Below are positions 15,276 to 24,476 of a stretch of 64,000 nucleotides of DNA, piece by piece. This DNA is from Acidiferrobacterales bacterium (lineage in GTDB: Bacteria > Pseudomonadota > Gammaproteobacteria > Arenicellales > JAJDZL01), in contig JAPPIB010000045.1 of the NCBI GenBank assembly GCA_028820695.1, positions 62,001 through 126,000 of the forward strand. The letters run 5' to 3'. The position numbers were made by a program, and so were the translations under genes. The notes below the pieces were generated by a model. That model did no database searches. It was not told the DNA's origin and worked only from the letters and a program-made list of their open reading frames with translations. Each line of letters opens with the position of its first letter. The stretch's first letter is position 1.

Positions 15276-17636
15276 GTGCCCACGCCAGATTCCACTAACA
15301 ATTCATCAGGCCAACATCAGGTGAAAGTGGATTCCGGCAGCAGTATCCTGCGAAAGTTCACTGTGCAGGACACGGGTCTCGTCGATGTGCCGCTGCTCTC
15401 CCCCCACATTGAGTTCCATTGCATTGACGGGGATCGGACACTTCTGGTTTCCGAGACTTTCAACACTCTGCTCAATGGAGTGATTGTATCCAATCTGCTG
15501 CCGTTGCTGGATGGACGGCGGACACGTCAAGAGATCTGTAACAAACTTGACGGTCGGTTTTCCGAATCGGAGATACACAAAACCCTGACTGCCCTGTCGG
15601 CCCGAGGTTACATCGTTTCAGGCGAACATACCCTGGATAGTGCTGTCGCGGCATTCTGGACTTCATTGGGAGCGTCCCCCCGATGGGTGCAAACGTCTCT
15701 CAGCACCTTTGAAGTTTCAGTTCACGGAGACAATGACGGAAATCTGGCGCAACAGTTGCAATCCATGGGAATTCCCGTGAAGCCCCATGGTCGGACACTC
15801 GCTATTCATATGTGTACAGACTATCTTGACACCAGTATCGTTGAGATCAACCGCAGCAATCTGCAATCCCGCATACCGTGGATCCTGATCAAGCCCAACG
15901 GCATTGTTCCCCTGTTTGGCCCGGTATTTCATCCCGGGGATAACAGACCTTGCTGGGCGTGTATCGCCTATCGCCTTCAAGGCCATGAGGAAGTTCATAA
16001 TTTTCTTAGAAACGTGACGGGAAGTCAGTCCGTATTCGTGCCTCGCGCGGCTCAGCAACCGATCTCAGCCGCGATCGTCGGCCTCGCCGTCGCTGAAATA
16101 GCCAAGTGGCGGGTATTTGACGGAGCGACATCACTGGATGATCATGTCATCTCAATAAATTCGGCACGTCTGCAAATCGAACGACATAGGGCCATGCACC
16201 GTCCCCAATGTTCCGAGTGCGGCCTCCCGAATCTGTCTGACCCGGCTCGCCAACCGCTTCCTGTCAAGCTGAAGCCGAGTCCCAAACTAGTGAACAACAG
16301 TGGTGGTACGCGTTCAGTTTCACCGCAGCGAACTCTGGAAAGGTACCGCCATCTTGTCAGTCCCGTCAGCGGAGTTGTCACCTGGCTCAAGACAAACACT
16401 AATGAACCAGACTCATGGCTTCACGTTCATACATCCGGCAGCAACTTCGCGTTGAAAAGCAGGAAGCTGAGTTCGTTGCGTCGAAGCCTCCGAAGCAAAA
16501 CTGTCGGCAAAGGCAGCACAAAAGAACAATCTGAGGCGAGTGCGCTGTGCGAAGCGATCGAGCGATATTCGTGCGCATATCACGGTGATGAGATCAGATG
16601 TCGCAAAAGCCTTTCTGAACTTACGGACTCGGAGGAGATGTCAGCGATCCATCCAAATGAAGTGCAACTTTTCAGTGACGATCAGATCGACCACGCCGAT
16701 GAAATCAATGCCCGCAATCATCCATACAACATTATCCCCGACAGATTTGACGATCAATTGGTCATCGATTGGTCGCCCATATGGTCGCTGACCCGGAAAC
16801 GGCATCGATACTTGCCGACCTGCGTTATGTATTCAATGCTTCCCGAACAGCGGGAGCTGACAAATCTGGCGGCGGACTCGAATGGCTGCGCCGCCGGCAA
16901 TACTCTGGAGGAGGCAATCTTTCAGGGGTTTCTCGAACTGGTCGAGCGCGACGCATTTGCGATCTGGTGGTACAACCGACTGCGGATGCCTGAAGTCAGC
17001 CTGGATAGTTTTCACAATGAATATCTCTCGCAGGCGAAAGATTACTACGAGTGTCGCAACCGGAATCTATGGGTGTTGGATGTAACCAATGATATCGGGA
17101 TTCCTGTGTTTGTCGCCATCTCCCAAAGGACAGACAAGGAGTCGGAAGATATCATCTATGCCGCAGGGGCACATACCGACCCCCAGGTTGCCGCGTTGAG
17201 GGCGGTGTGTGAACTGAACCAGTTCTTGAACCTCGTGGAGCCGCAAGGACCCTGCGCAAGCGGTTATCGGGTTGACGACCCGATGAGTCTTTGGTGGTTC
17301 AAAAATGCGAAGATAGCTACCCAGTCGTATCTTGCGCCGTCTTCGGAACTGCCTTCACGTACCCGATGCGATTATCGGACTCCTGACACTGAGGATCTTC
17401 TTGACGATTTGGAATACTGCCGAAGCATTATCGAATCCAAAGGAATGGAGTTTTTGGTGTTGGACAATACCCGACCGGATATTGGAATGCCTGTCGTGCG
17501 TGTTGTCGTACCGGGACTACGGCATTTCTGGGAAAGATTCGCGCCCGGACGCCTGTACGATGTCCCGGTTGATATGGCTTGGCGCGATAGTCCGCTTGAA
17601 GAGTCGCAACTGAATCCGATTCCGGTTATTGCATGA
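15276..17636 (+). CDS. TOMM cyclodehydratase fusion (leader-binding/E1-like domain + YcaO)
   Basis: A 786-residue C-D fusion of the thiazole/oxazole-modified peptide family. Residues about 25-345 form the ocin-ThiF-like substrate-docking part, with an N-terminal leader-recognition winged-helix region and four probable zinc Cys (226, 229, 312, 315; CWAC and CSEC). Residues about 360-786 are a YcaO domain: the ATP-binding STKEQSEASALCEAIERYS (413-432), an AAGNTLEEAIFQGFLELVER block and a C-terminal NPIPVIA tail resembling the Pro-rich tails of azoline-forming YcaO enzymes. It should use ATP to cyclise Cys residues of the precursor to thiazolines. No flavin dehydrogenase that would oxidise them to thiazoles is seen nearby. 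The start is GTG with only a weak ribosome binding site, 161 bp after the AlkB-fusion gene. Confidence 0.9.
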   Translation: MPTPDSTNNSSGQHQVKVDSGSSILRKFTVQDTGLVDVPLLSPHIEFHCIDGDRTLLVSETFNTLLNGVIVSNLLPLLDGRRTRQEICNKLDGRFSESEIHKTLTALSARGYIVSGEHTLDSAVAAFWTSLGASPRWVQTSLSTFEVSVHGDNDGNLAQQLQSMGIPVKPHGRTLAIHMCTDYLDTSIVEINRSNLQSRIPWILIKPNGIVPLFGPVFHPGDNRPCWACIAYRLQGHEEVHNFLRNVTGSQSVFVPRAAQQPISAAIVGLAVAEIAKWRVFDGATSLDDHVISINSARLQIERHRAMHRPQCSECGLPNLSDPARQPLPVKLKPSPKLVNNSGGTRSVSPQRTLERYRHLVSPVSGVVTWLKTNTNEPDSWLHVHTSGSNFALKSRKLSSLRRSLRSKTVGKGSTKEQSEASALCEAIERYSCAYHGDEIRCRKSLSELTDSEEMSAIHPNEVQLFSDDQIDHADEINARNHPYNIIPDRFDDQLVIDWSPIWSLTRKRHRYLPTCVMYSMLPEQRELTNLAADSNGCAAGNTLEEAIFQGFLELVERDAFAIWWYNRLRMPEVSLDSFHNEYLSQAKDYYECRNRNLWVLDVTNDIGIPVFVAISQRTDKESEDIIYAAGAHTDPQVAALRAVCELNQFLNLVEPQGPCASGYRVDDPMSLWWFKNAKIATQSYLAPSSELPSRTRCDYRTPDTEDLLDDLEYCRSIIESKGMEFLVLDNTRPDIGMPVVRVVVPGLRHFWERFAPGRLYDVPVDMAWRDSPLEESQLNPIPVIA

Positions 17637-17662
17637 TCTTTGGCATCAATCGGATCAGCTAT

Positions 17663-17703
17663 CGAGTGGAATCGGTTGAATTGATTCCAATTCTCGGGTT
17701 TTT
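17663..17703 (+). terminator. Terminator candidate after the YcaO gene
   Basis: TGGAATC / GATTCCA, extended by CGAG / CTCG with a small bulge, encloses 9 nt and is followed by GGTTTTT. It lies 27 bp after the YcaO stop, between two convergent genes. Confidence 0.5.
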
Positions 17704-17759
17704 GGTCACAGTTGCTTTCCAAATGCGACGCGTTTGCCATGTCCTGAGCGCACTTTCGC

Positions 17760-18896
17760 TCAAACCGTCGCAATCGGAAGCTGGAAGAGCTCCCGCACAT
17801 TGTCTCGCAGGATTGCGTTGCGTTCAGCCGGTGTCAGACCAACAGCATGTTCCGCCAGCAGTTTTTGGGAACGGGGCCAGGTGGAATCTGGGTGTGGAAA
17901 GTCATTGGCCCAGAGCAACTGCTTGTAATTCATAAGATCCTTGGTGGCAAAAGCTACCCAGTCATCCTGAAAGGTGGTGAAGACGTTCGAAAACAGGTAC
18001 TCACTTGGCAACTTGGACAACCCGTCGACGATTCCGTCGTTTGTCTCGTTGTATGCCGCATGATCCAGTCGATAAGCCCAATGTGGGACCCAGCCCGCAT
18101 CTGCCTCGGCACTGACCATTTTCAGATTCGGGTGGCGCTCGAACACACCGCCCAATAACATCTCGACAATGACGTCCTGGACGTCGCGGACAATCTGCAT
18201 GAAACGAGACATGCGCTTGCCCCTGACCTGCTTTTTCAAAATGGATTCCGCACTGCGATGACCTTTTCCAGTGAGTATATGAAAGCACACCGGCATCTGA
18301 AGATCGACCGCACATTGCCACAGCGCGTCCCAGTCGGGATGATCATAGCTCTCGAACTGTGGGCTCGCGGGCAACATCATTCCAACAAAACCCCGTTCTT
18401 TCGCCCTTGTAAAATCGTCTATAGCCGCGTCGATAGATCGCATCGATGTCATCGCCAGACCAAACAGTCTTTCCGGCAGACCGGCGCAGAATCCCTCAAG
18501 CCAACGGTTGTATGCGTCGATGCACGCATCCTTGTAATCAATGTCGGCATGGCTCATAACGATGAGACCGACGGTGGGGTAAATGACTTCCGCCGCGATA
18601 CCATCACGTTCCTGATCGGCTAGACGGGCTTGCGGATCCCAGGCACTTCGTCTGCAAGTCTCAAAAGTGGCATTGAGAATATGAGTTGTACGCATTGACG
18701 GCGGCATACCCGCACAGTCAATCGTGCCGATCGGAATGCGAGTGGTCAGCCCATCGATTACATAGACATGTCGATTCCATTCATCAAGCTCGATGCGGGG
18801 CGCTCGCTCCCGAAACTGAGGGGACATGAACTTGTCGAAGCATGCCGGCGGCTCCAACACATGTGAATCGGCCGAAATTGCTCCTTCAAAAAACAT
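17760..18896 (-). CDS. Amidohydrolase-2 family metal-dependent hydrolase
   Basis: A 378-residue TIM-barrel amidohydrolase (ACMSD/decarboxylase-like). It has the SADSHVLEPP N-terminal metal box in which His is kept, MPVCFHIL, LKMVSAEADAGWVPH and WANDFPHPDSTWP near the C-terminus, the last supplying the conserved Asp. Members hydrolyse or decarboxylate small cyclic and aromatic compounds, so the substrate cannot be read from sequence. I chose the ATG preceded by GAGGAGGAGGG; an earlier in-frame start would add eight residues without a better site. It is convergent to the YcaO gene and may or may not belong to the peptide pathway. Confidence 0.85.
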   Translation of the reverse strand: MFFEGAISADSHVLEPPACFDKFMSPQFRERAPRIELDEWNRHVYVIDGLTTRIPIGTIDCAGMPPSMRTTHILNATFETCRRSAWDPQARLADQERDGIAAEVIYPTVGLIVMSHADIDYKDACIDAYNRWLEGFCAGLPERLFGLAMTSMRSIDAAIDDFTRAKERGFVGMMLPASPQFESYDHPDWDALWQCAVDLQMPVCFHILTGKGHRSAESILKKQVRGKRMSRFMQIVRDVQDVIVEMLLGGVFERHPNLKMVSAEADAGWVPHWAYRLDHAAYNETNDGIVDGLSKLPSEYLFSNVFTTFQDDWVAFATKDLMNYKQLLWANDFPHPDSTWPRSQKLLAEHAVGLTPAERNAILRDNVRELFQLPIATV

Positions 18897-19159
18897 GGCG
18901 TCCCTCCTCCTCACTGTCAAGAATGTGCGCGAAATTACGGGAATATTCCGGATAGAAATTACTGCCGAAATCCGTTGTGCCGGTCAGAATTTATTTTATT
19001 TGATGTGTCCGTTAACTGCAAAAAATGTCCTCGTTCGCTGCCTGTGAGCCTTTTCAGGCAGACAGTATCAACTTGTATTTCCCAGTAATTTACTGCAACA
19101 GAACCTGAAGTCTTTTCGTAGCGGAACAACGGCTCGGCCGCATAGGCTTTCAGTTTATG

Positions 19160-20278
19160 TCAATACTGAACCGTCCCTGAAAGGACAAAAAATACGTAAG
19201 CCTTCACGCCTTTCAACTGATTTTCCGAAATGACCAGCTTAATGTGATGAATGCCCCGCAGCAACACAAACTGCCCGGACTTCGAAAACAGTGTGACTGG
19301 CTTCGAAACCCAGTTGCCAAGTTCTGCAAGTTTCTCACGCGACACCAGATCTTCAAGCCCGAGAGCTTGAAGAAAAGGATCCCAATCGGTCATGCCATCT
19401 AGCCAATAGCGTGATTCTTTCGTATATCTCTGTCTGACAATGAGTGTCAATCCGAGATCGGGACTGAGACCGTTTTCCTGCACATCAAGATACACGCCGG
19501 TTCTGACCACTTTAACCCGTTCCATGAAGCGAGAAAGTATCCGATCAACATCTGACAACTCACCCGGCCAATTCGTTGTCTCGAGGTAACGATGGATGTC
19601 CGGCCGCGACTTGAAGCCCATGATTGCCAGCCGTATAGATCGTGAGCGAGAGGGGAAAATCCCGAACGCGTCGAGACGTGTATCTTCCGGTTGCGCCAAA
19701 TAAACGTCCCGGAGCGTCTTTCTTTGGCCATCCTGCAGTTCCCAGCCGACACTGGAAACGAGTGCATCAGCCACCGCAATGACGTCATTTGTCTGATCAC
19801 AGGCACCAACAATCGGACGTTCTCCCGGCCTCATGAACATTCCCGGACGCGGGCACTCGTCAACCTGTGCTGAACCGATGTCATATTCCAACATCATCTT
19901 TTGGCCGACAATTTCACGCAGTTGTGAGCGCTCAGCATTAATCAGGTCAAACAGCCGCAATACGGCTTTGGCGGTTTCATCCGTCCCGTCCACTCTAGCC
20001 CGTTCCGCGAATGACTGCTGAATCGCACTTTCGGCCGACAGCGATACGCCTAAATCCGCAATAGGCTGGCTTTCATGCAGTGGCAGTTCAAAGCCGAATG
20101 GAAGAGCGCCGACGATAATGGGGAAGTCCCCGGCAGTTTGCAATATGCGTTCCCATTGATGATCTCCGATAAGAACCGGTGAAATCATGCTGCGAAAGCG
20201 CGCAAGCAGGTCTCCCATGGTACCGCCCTCTTGCGCAAGTTTATCCTGAGTTAACTTGACTGCTTGGTCAGTATCCAT
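19160..20278 (-). CDS. Unrecognised 372-residue protein
   Basis: I do not recognise this family with confidence. The protein is soluble-looking, without a signal peptide or membrane helix. The C-terminal third has a run of features (GLTLIVRQRYTKE, LGLEDLVSREKLAELGNW, HHIKLVISENQLKGVKAYVFF) suggestive of an all-beta enzyme or binding fold, and similar tails occur in proteins I associate with RiPP loci, but this is an impression only. The start is well supported: GAGG lies six bases before the ATG. It reads leftward toward the amidohydrolase gene, with 263 bp between them, and may be the last member of the peptide locus. Confidence 0.75.
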   Translation of the reverse strand: MDTDQAVKLTQDKLAQEGGTMGDLLARFRSMISPVLIGDHQWERILQTAGDFPIIVGALPFGFELPLHESQPIADLGVSLSAESAIQQSFAERARVDGTDETAKAVLRLFDLINAERSQLREIVGQKMMLEYDIGSAQVDECPRPGMFMRPGERPIVGACDQTNDVIAVADALVSSVGWELQDGQRKTLRDVYLAQPEDTRLDAFGIFPSRSRSIRLAIMGFKSRPDIHRYLETTNWPGELSDVDRILSRFMERVKVVRTGVYLDVQENGLSPDLGLTLIVRQRYTKESRYWLDGMTDWDPFLQALGLEDLVSREKLAELGNWVSKPVTLFSKSGQFVLLRGIHHIKLVISENQLKGVKAYVFFVLSGTVQY

Positions 20279-20574
20279 GTCTTCCCTCAGACGATTGAGT
20301 TGTTTCAGTTTCGCGCAACAGCCACTTCAAGTCACCGCTGCCGAATCCTGACTGCCGATCAGATAAACGGAAGCTGTGATTCGCTCTAGCGGATTTGACA
20401 TGCCTGTATTCGGATACCCGGGCGTGGCCGTATCAAATAGCGACGGAATACCATGATAAATGAAGGCTGGCATGCTGTCCATGCGCGTGTCGCAGGACTG
20501 GACGTTCACAAGATGAGTGTCAGCACAGTCGACTTCGACATTAGCTGGTCATAAATCCGTGTGACTGCATGGAA

Positions 20575-21270
20575 TCAGAAGTTCACAGCGTAGTTCAAGA
20601 CCAGACTGGCTCCAAATAACACCGTTACCGTACCGACAGCCGTCTTCAGACGGTGCTGCCAGGAGTTATGACCGCGCAGACGGTTGAAAGGCACGGCGAT
20701 TGCCACAGACAGCGCTGCCATCCCCATAATCGACCCCAATCCGAATAGCACAATGTAGGCTATGCCAAGTACAAACGACTGGACAGTCTGCAAAGTCAGT
20801 AAGATTAGTGCCGCGGAGCCGGCTAGACCGTGGATGAACCCGACAACCAAGGTTCTTATGGGAATTTCACCAAAATGAACATGGTCGTGATCGTCCCGCA
20901 TACTGTCAAGCCTTCGATCATGCGCATGCAGATGAATATGCCTGACTCCTGCCGAATGTCTGTGCGCGTGAATATGAAAATGACGTCCGGCTGAACGACG
21001 AAAAACATCAACGCCAAGAACAATGAGCATCACGCCAACGCCAAATTCCAGGAAATCTGCAACCTGATGTGGGACCGGCGCATCCATGCTCAGGAATATC
21101 ACACCGACCACCAAAAGTGTGAATGTGTGTCCGATTCCCCATACAACTCCCTGAACGACCGCTTTGGTTTGACGGGAGTGGCTTAGAACCAAGACTGCCA
21201 CCAGATGATCGGCTTCAAGCGCATGCCTGAAACCCATCAGAATACCCAATAGCAGAATACTGATTAACAT
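20575..21270 (-). CDS. NicO/UreH-type nickel (cobalt) permease
   Basis: A 231-residue inner-membrane protein with about six helices. The first helix contains RHALEADHL, the HX4DH nickel signature of the HoxN/NicO superfamily. A His-rich cytoplasmic or periplasmic loop (HFHIHAHRH, HIHLHAHD, DDHDHVHFG; about residues 96-135) can bind metal. VVGFIHGLAGSAALILL and GSIMGMAALS are further family motifs. It probably imports Ni(II). The neighbouring ureohydrolase genes and HypB/HypA make supply of nickel to those enzymes the obvious role. There is no clear ribosome binding site at the chosen ATG, though the protein begins directly with the first helix as expected. Confidence 0.88.
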   Translation of the reverse strand: MLISILLLGILMGFRHALEADHLVAVLVLSHSRQTKAVVQGVVWGIGHTFTLLVVGVIFLSMDAPVPHQVADFLEFGVGVMLIVLGVDVFRRSAGRHFHIHAHRHSAGVRHIHLHAHDRRLDSMRDDHDHVHFGEIPIRTLVVGFIHGLAGSAALILLTLQTVQSFVLGIAYIVLFGLGSIMGMAALSVAIAVPFNRLRGHNSWQHRLKTAVGTVTVLFGASLVLNYAVNF

Positions 21271-21336
21271 GACCGATGTGGAAGTTGATCTTCGTCAATC
21301 GGAACAAGCTTTCGTTCGACAATAGCCGAACGGCTT

Positions 21337-21519
21337 TTATCTGTCATTAGATTTCATCGACAGATCTGTCTTGATTTCGCCTGGTTGACAAGCAAAGAAA
21401 ATGAATCGGCCAACCAGAAAAATCGCTTCCTGAATATCGTGCGTAACGAAAAATAATAGTTTTACTCTCTGTTTCGATTGTCTCGATTGCCATCTCCTCA
21501 ATTCCCCATGAAACCGCAA
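21337..21519 (-). pseudogene. Remnant of an ABC transporter ATPase (SsuB/TauB/NrtD type)
   Basis: About 40 residues read LLFFVTHDIQEAIFLVGRF followed by an FFACQPGEIKTDL tail, which matches the H-loop region and the end of nitrate/sulfonate/urea-type ABC ATPases (VTHDIxEAxxLxDR, then a Pro-Gly-x-Ile tail). The Walker and signature motifs are absent and the conserved Asp-Arg after the H-loop has decayed. It appears to be the eroded 3' end of a lost importer gene, perhaps one once serving the adjacent hydrolases. Confidence 0.6.
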
Positions 21520-22176
21520 TCATCTTGCGCGTAGAGTATAGAATCTGAGAAACTGCGGCGGCAAAACCCGCCTGCTGTTGGATTTATCGATGTGCCAGAT
21601 TGATAAAGCAAACCCATGAACAGACACTGGAAAATTAAGATGTTCCTCGAAGCGCCATTGCTATCCGGACCATCTGACTTCCACTCGATGGCGGAAACCG
21701 TTACATCACCCCAAGGGGCTTACGATGCCGATGGACAGTTTACAGGAAAAAAATCGAAGTCGCCAAATACTTCAACATCCCCAACAAAGAGCTTTCGACT
21801 TGACCCAAGAATCTGCACATCAGCTGACCTGCACTGCGCCAAGTTGTGAAGTACGGCCACCGGATGTCGAATTTACGATTCCAATAGCCCATGTTGGGTG
21901 TCCTGACTGAATTATTCGATGTATACTTTTTTCGGCGGCGCTAAGCGAGCGACACAGGATTGAATGATCAGTACGCACGGCTGCAAGTTGCCACGGAATT
22001 TTGCAGGTTGTGCCAGTTCGACTGGCACGTCTGCACCAACCATTGTTACAGACACATAAGATGCAACACGTCTGCTTTAAGGTTGAACATCCGGCTGCGA
22101 CACTGCACCAAGACGGCGGATTACATTTTCAGCTTGTGTTTTCGCGTCAGAAACCTATTGTTTATATGGAGCCTTT
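21520..22176. other. Long leader/intergenic region before the first ureohydrolase gene
   Basis: No intact gene. Overlapping plus-strand frames around 21616-21910 show no convincing family and may be further debris. A TATACT at 21922-21927 could start a transcript with a leader of about 240 nt into the ureohydrolase gene; this leader holds a CTGCAA/TTGCAG stem (21981-22006) and the perfect hairpin at 22010. I looked for the guanidine riboswitch classes and saw none of their characteristic loops. Confidence 0.4.
22010..22028 (+). repeat. Perfect 8-bp hairpin in the ureohydrolase leader
   Basis: GTGCCAGT and ACTGGCAC are separated by TCG. No T-tract follows, so it is not an intrinsic terminator. 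It could be an RNA structural element or an operator. Confidence 0.5.
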
Positions 22177-23244
22177 ATGAGTACAGATAGTTTGAATGTG
22201 TGGGAATTCGTACCTCATCAGCATCAAGGTCCAGCTGCGCAAAACGGAAAGGATGATCACATATTTTCACCGCGCAATCACAACGGTGTGTTTAAGTCAC
22301 GCGGGCTGTCCACATTTATGGGCGCACCGTATTGTCCCCCGGACCGCAATGCGATTCGCGAAATGGGAGCCAAGATCTGTTTTTTGGGGGTTCCCTGGGA
22401 TCAGGGACAAATGGTCAGGGCAGGCACTTCCCAGGGTCCGTCTGGAATTCGGGAGGCATCAACACAGTATTCTCCGTATATGTTTGAGTTCGATGTCGAT
22501 CTGATGTCTTTTTTCCGCCCGGTCGACTGTGGAGATGTACCGATTGTTCCAGGTAACAACGAACGCAGTCACGAGTATATCTACCAATATGTCACCGAAT
22601 GCCTGGAAGGTGGTGCCAAAGTCATCCTTTGCGGCGGAGACCATTCGGTTCCGATTCCCGGCTCGCGCGCATTATCCGATTTTCATAAGAACGGTAAGAT
22701 CGGCTATTTGCATGTCGATTGTCATCTGGACTCAGCACCTGACTGGGAGGGGACTCCGTTTACCAATTGCTCCGGTCCGGCACGCGCGTTTGATTTGCCC
22801 AACTGCTCTGGTGAAAACATGGCGCATATGTGCTCGAGAAATGGACTAAACCCAAAAGACTGGGTCGACTTCTGGGTTGACAACGCAGTGCGCATGATAC
22901 CGATGCAGGAGGTCGTGGACCGCGGAATCGAAGCCTGCAGCAAGGAAATATTTGAAATCGCTTGGCGCGGTACAGACGGAATCTACTGGTCGTGGGATAC
23001 AGATTCGCTGGATGCCAGCTGTATGCCGGGCACGACTGCGCCAGAGACGTTTGGGCTGAAACCTCGCGAAGCGATCAAACACGCGCGCATCGCAGGCACA
23101 TACGGGGCCGACATATTTGAAATTTCTGAACTGACACCGCATTTCGATGTCAGCGACATGAGCATCAAACTGGCCTGCTGTCTGGTATATCAGTATCTCG
23201 GCAGTCGAGCAAAGACTCTGCGCGACCAGGGAAAATCTGCCTGA
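22177..23244 (+). CDS. Ureohydrolase, metal-binding subunit (first pair)
   Basis: A 355-residue member of the agmatinase/arginase/guanidine-hydrolase superfamily, longer than typical agmatinases (about 310). All metal ligands are present: GGDHS (His156), DCHLD (Asp181, His183, Asp185) and SWDTDSLD (Asp274, Asp276). The N-terminal VPHQHQGP extension and MGAPYCPPDR are shared with the copy 5 kb downstream. The superfamily hydrolyses guanidino groups to urea plus amine or ammonia. The adjacent HypA/HypB genes and nickel permease point to a nickel-loaded enzyme of the guanidine-hydrolase (GdmH) or metformin-hydrolase kind. The ATG has GGAG five bases upstream. The gene for a ligand-poor paralogue follows after 53 bp, suggesting a hetero-oligomer. 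The exact substrate is unknown. Confidence 0.9.
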   Translation: MSTDSLNVWEFVPHQHQGPAAQNGKDDHIFSPRNHNGVFKSRGLSTFMGAPYCPPDRNAIREMGAKICFLGVPWDQGQMVRAGTSQGPSGIREASTQYSPYMFEFDVDLMSFFRPVDCGDVPIVPGNNERSHEYIYQYVTECLEGGAKVILCGGDHSVPIPGSRALSDFHKNGKIGYLHVDCHLDSAPDWEGTPFTNCSGPARAFDLPNCSGENMAHMCSRNGLNPKDWVDFWVDNAVRMIPMQEVVDRGIEACSKEIFEIAWRGTDGIYWSWDTDSLDASCMPGTTAPETFGLKPREAIKHARIAGTYGADIFEISELTPHFDVSDMSIKLACCLVYQYLGSRAKTLRDQGKSA

Positions 23245-23297
23245 AAGATGCAGTTTACCCGTTCCATTTCAATATCTGATTATTGTGAGATAGATTT

Positions 23298-24332
23298 ATG
23301 AATCCCGCCAAGAATTTTGAACATTTATTTTCACCGCTGGGCGATCCGGAAAATTTCAAGTCGCTCGGCGTGGTCACCTTCATGCGCTCAGCGCAAGTCG
23401 ATATGGAGACTGATGCGCTGAAAAATAGCGGGGCCCGCTTTGCTTTTGTCGGCATTCCCTACGATGAGGGCAACGTCGGCAAACCCGGGTCCGAAGACGG
23501 ACCTCAGGCATTTCGCATCGCCAGCCACGAATATTTCCCTTACTGGTTTGAATATCGTGTCGATCTGACGGGCACCTGCGTTGACTGTGGAAATGTGCGT
23601 GTGCCGAAAGTCAGGCCGGAACTGGCGCACGACCGAATCTATCAGGCCATTCGGGAAGTGCTTGCAGCCAACATCACACCCGTGATTTGTGGCGGCGATC
23701 GATCTATTTCAATCTCAGCTGCAAAAGCTTTGTCCGATCATATTGGCCATGAAAGGAAGATGGGCTATATGCACTTCGGCGCACATTTGCAAACTGCTGA
23801 CACCTGGGCTGGCGAAAAAATGGCCAGTCCGTGCACTCTGGCTCGAGTGAGTGAACTTGCAAATGTGGACACCGCCAATATCGCCCATGTCGGCGCTCGC
23901 AATTCAATGAACCCCCGGGATCACATTGATTTGGCCAAATCACGCGGGATTCGGTTCCACTCGATGGATGAAGTGGTCGAACGCGGTGTGAAATCTGTCG
24001 TCAATGAAGCTGCAGACCAAGTTTGGAACGGAACCAGCGCACAATACCTCAGTTTCAACATGAATATTCTGGACGCTTCGGCTGCGCCAGGCGTTACCGC
24101 ACCGGAACCTGGTGGGTTCGAGTCGCGGGAGATGATGCAGACTGCCACTTTGCTTGGCGAGCGCGGTTGTGTCAATCTGATTGAAGTATCCGAGTTGGCA
24201 CCGGTTTTCGATGTCAGTGGCACGACATCGAAATTAGCCGCTTGCATTGTCCTGCGCCTGATGGCGGCAATGGCGCGACAACGGGGTGAGCTTGTTGATC
24301 AGGACATCCGGCGTGAGGACTTGCGAAGTTAG
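23298..24332 (+). CDS. Ureohydrolase paralogue lacking metal ligands (first pair, partner subunit)
   Basis: A 344-residue ureohydrolase-fold protein. Every key site is changed relative to its neighbour: GGDRS (Arg135 for His), GAHLQ (Gly151 and Gln155 for two Asp; only His153 kept) and SFNMNILD (Asn244 and Asn246 for two Asp). It cannot bind a di-metal centre in the usual way, yet the fold and the surrounding motifs (GIPYDEGNVGKPG, VTAPEPGG) are conserved, so it is under selection as a protein. In metformin hydrolase a catalytic and a non-catalytic ureohydrolase subunit assemble together; the same arrangement is the best reading here. It follows the catalytic gene directly in the same direction. 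Confidence 0.88.
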   Translation: MNPAKNFEHLFSPLGDPENFKSLGVVTFMRSAQVDMETDALKNSGARFAFVGIPYDEGNVGKPGSEDGPQAFRIASHEYFPYWFEYRVDLTGTCVDCGNVRVPKVRPELAHDRIYQAIREVLAANITPVICGGDRSISISAAKALSDHIGHERKMGYMHFGAHLQTADTWAGEKMASPCTLARVSELANVDTANIAHVGARNSMNPRDHIDLAKSRGIRFHSMDEVVERGVKSVVNEAADQVWNGTSAQYLSFNMNILDASAAPGVTAPEPGGFESREMMQTATLLGERGCVNLIEVSELAPVFDVSGTTSKLAACIVLRLMAAMARQRGELVDQDIRREDLRS

Positions 24333-24476
24333 ATCAAGGCCCATGCGGTGTAGATTCCAGCAAAGAAATTACGGCAATCTGCGCCGACAATACCAAGGTG
24401 CCAGCCACGACAATCGCTTATCCGGCTAGGAATATGATTCTGAAAGCTTGAAGTCGGCTTGTTGGCCCTTGGTTGG

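Noticed and set aside
21900..22176. Guanidine riboswitch before the ureohydrolase gene
   Set aside because: Hairpins exist, but the conserved ACGR-type loops and other class signatures were not found; a covariance search would be decisive.
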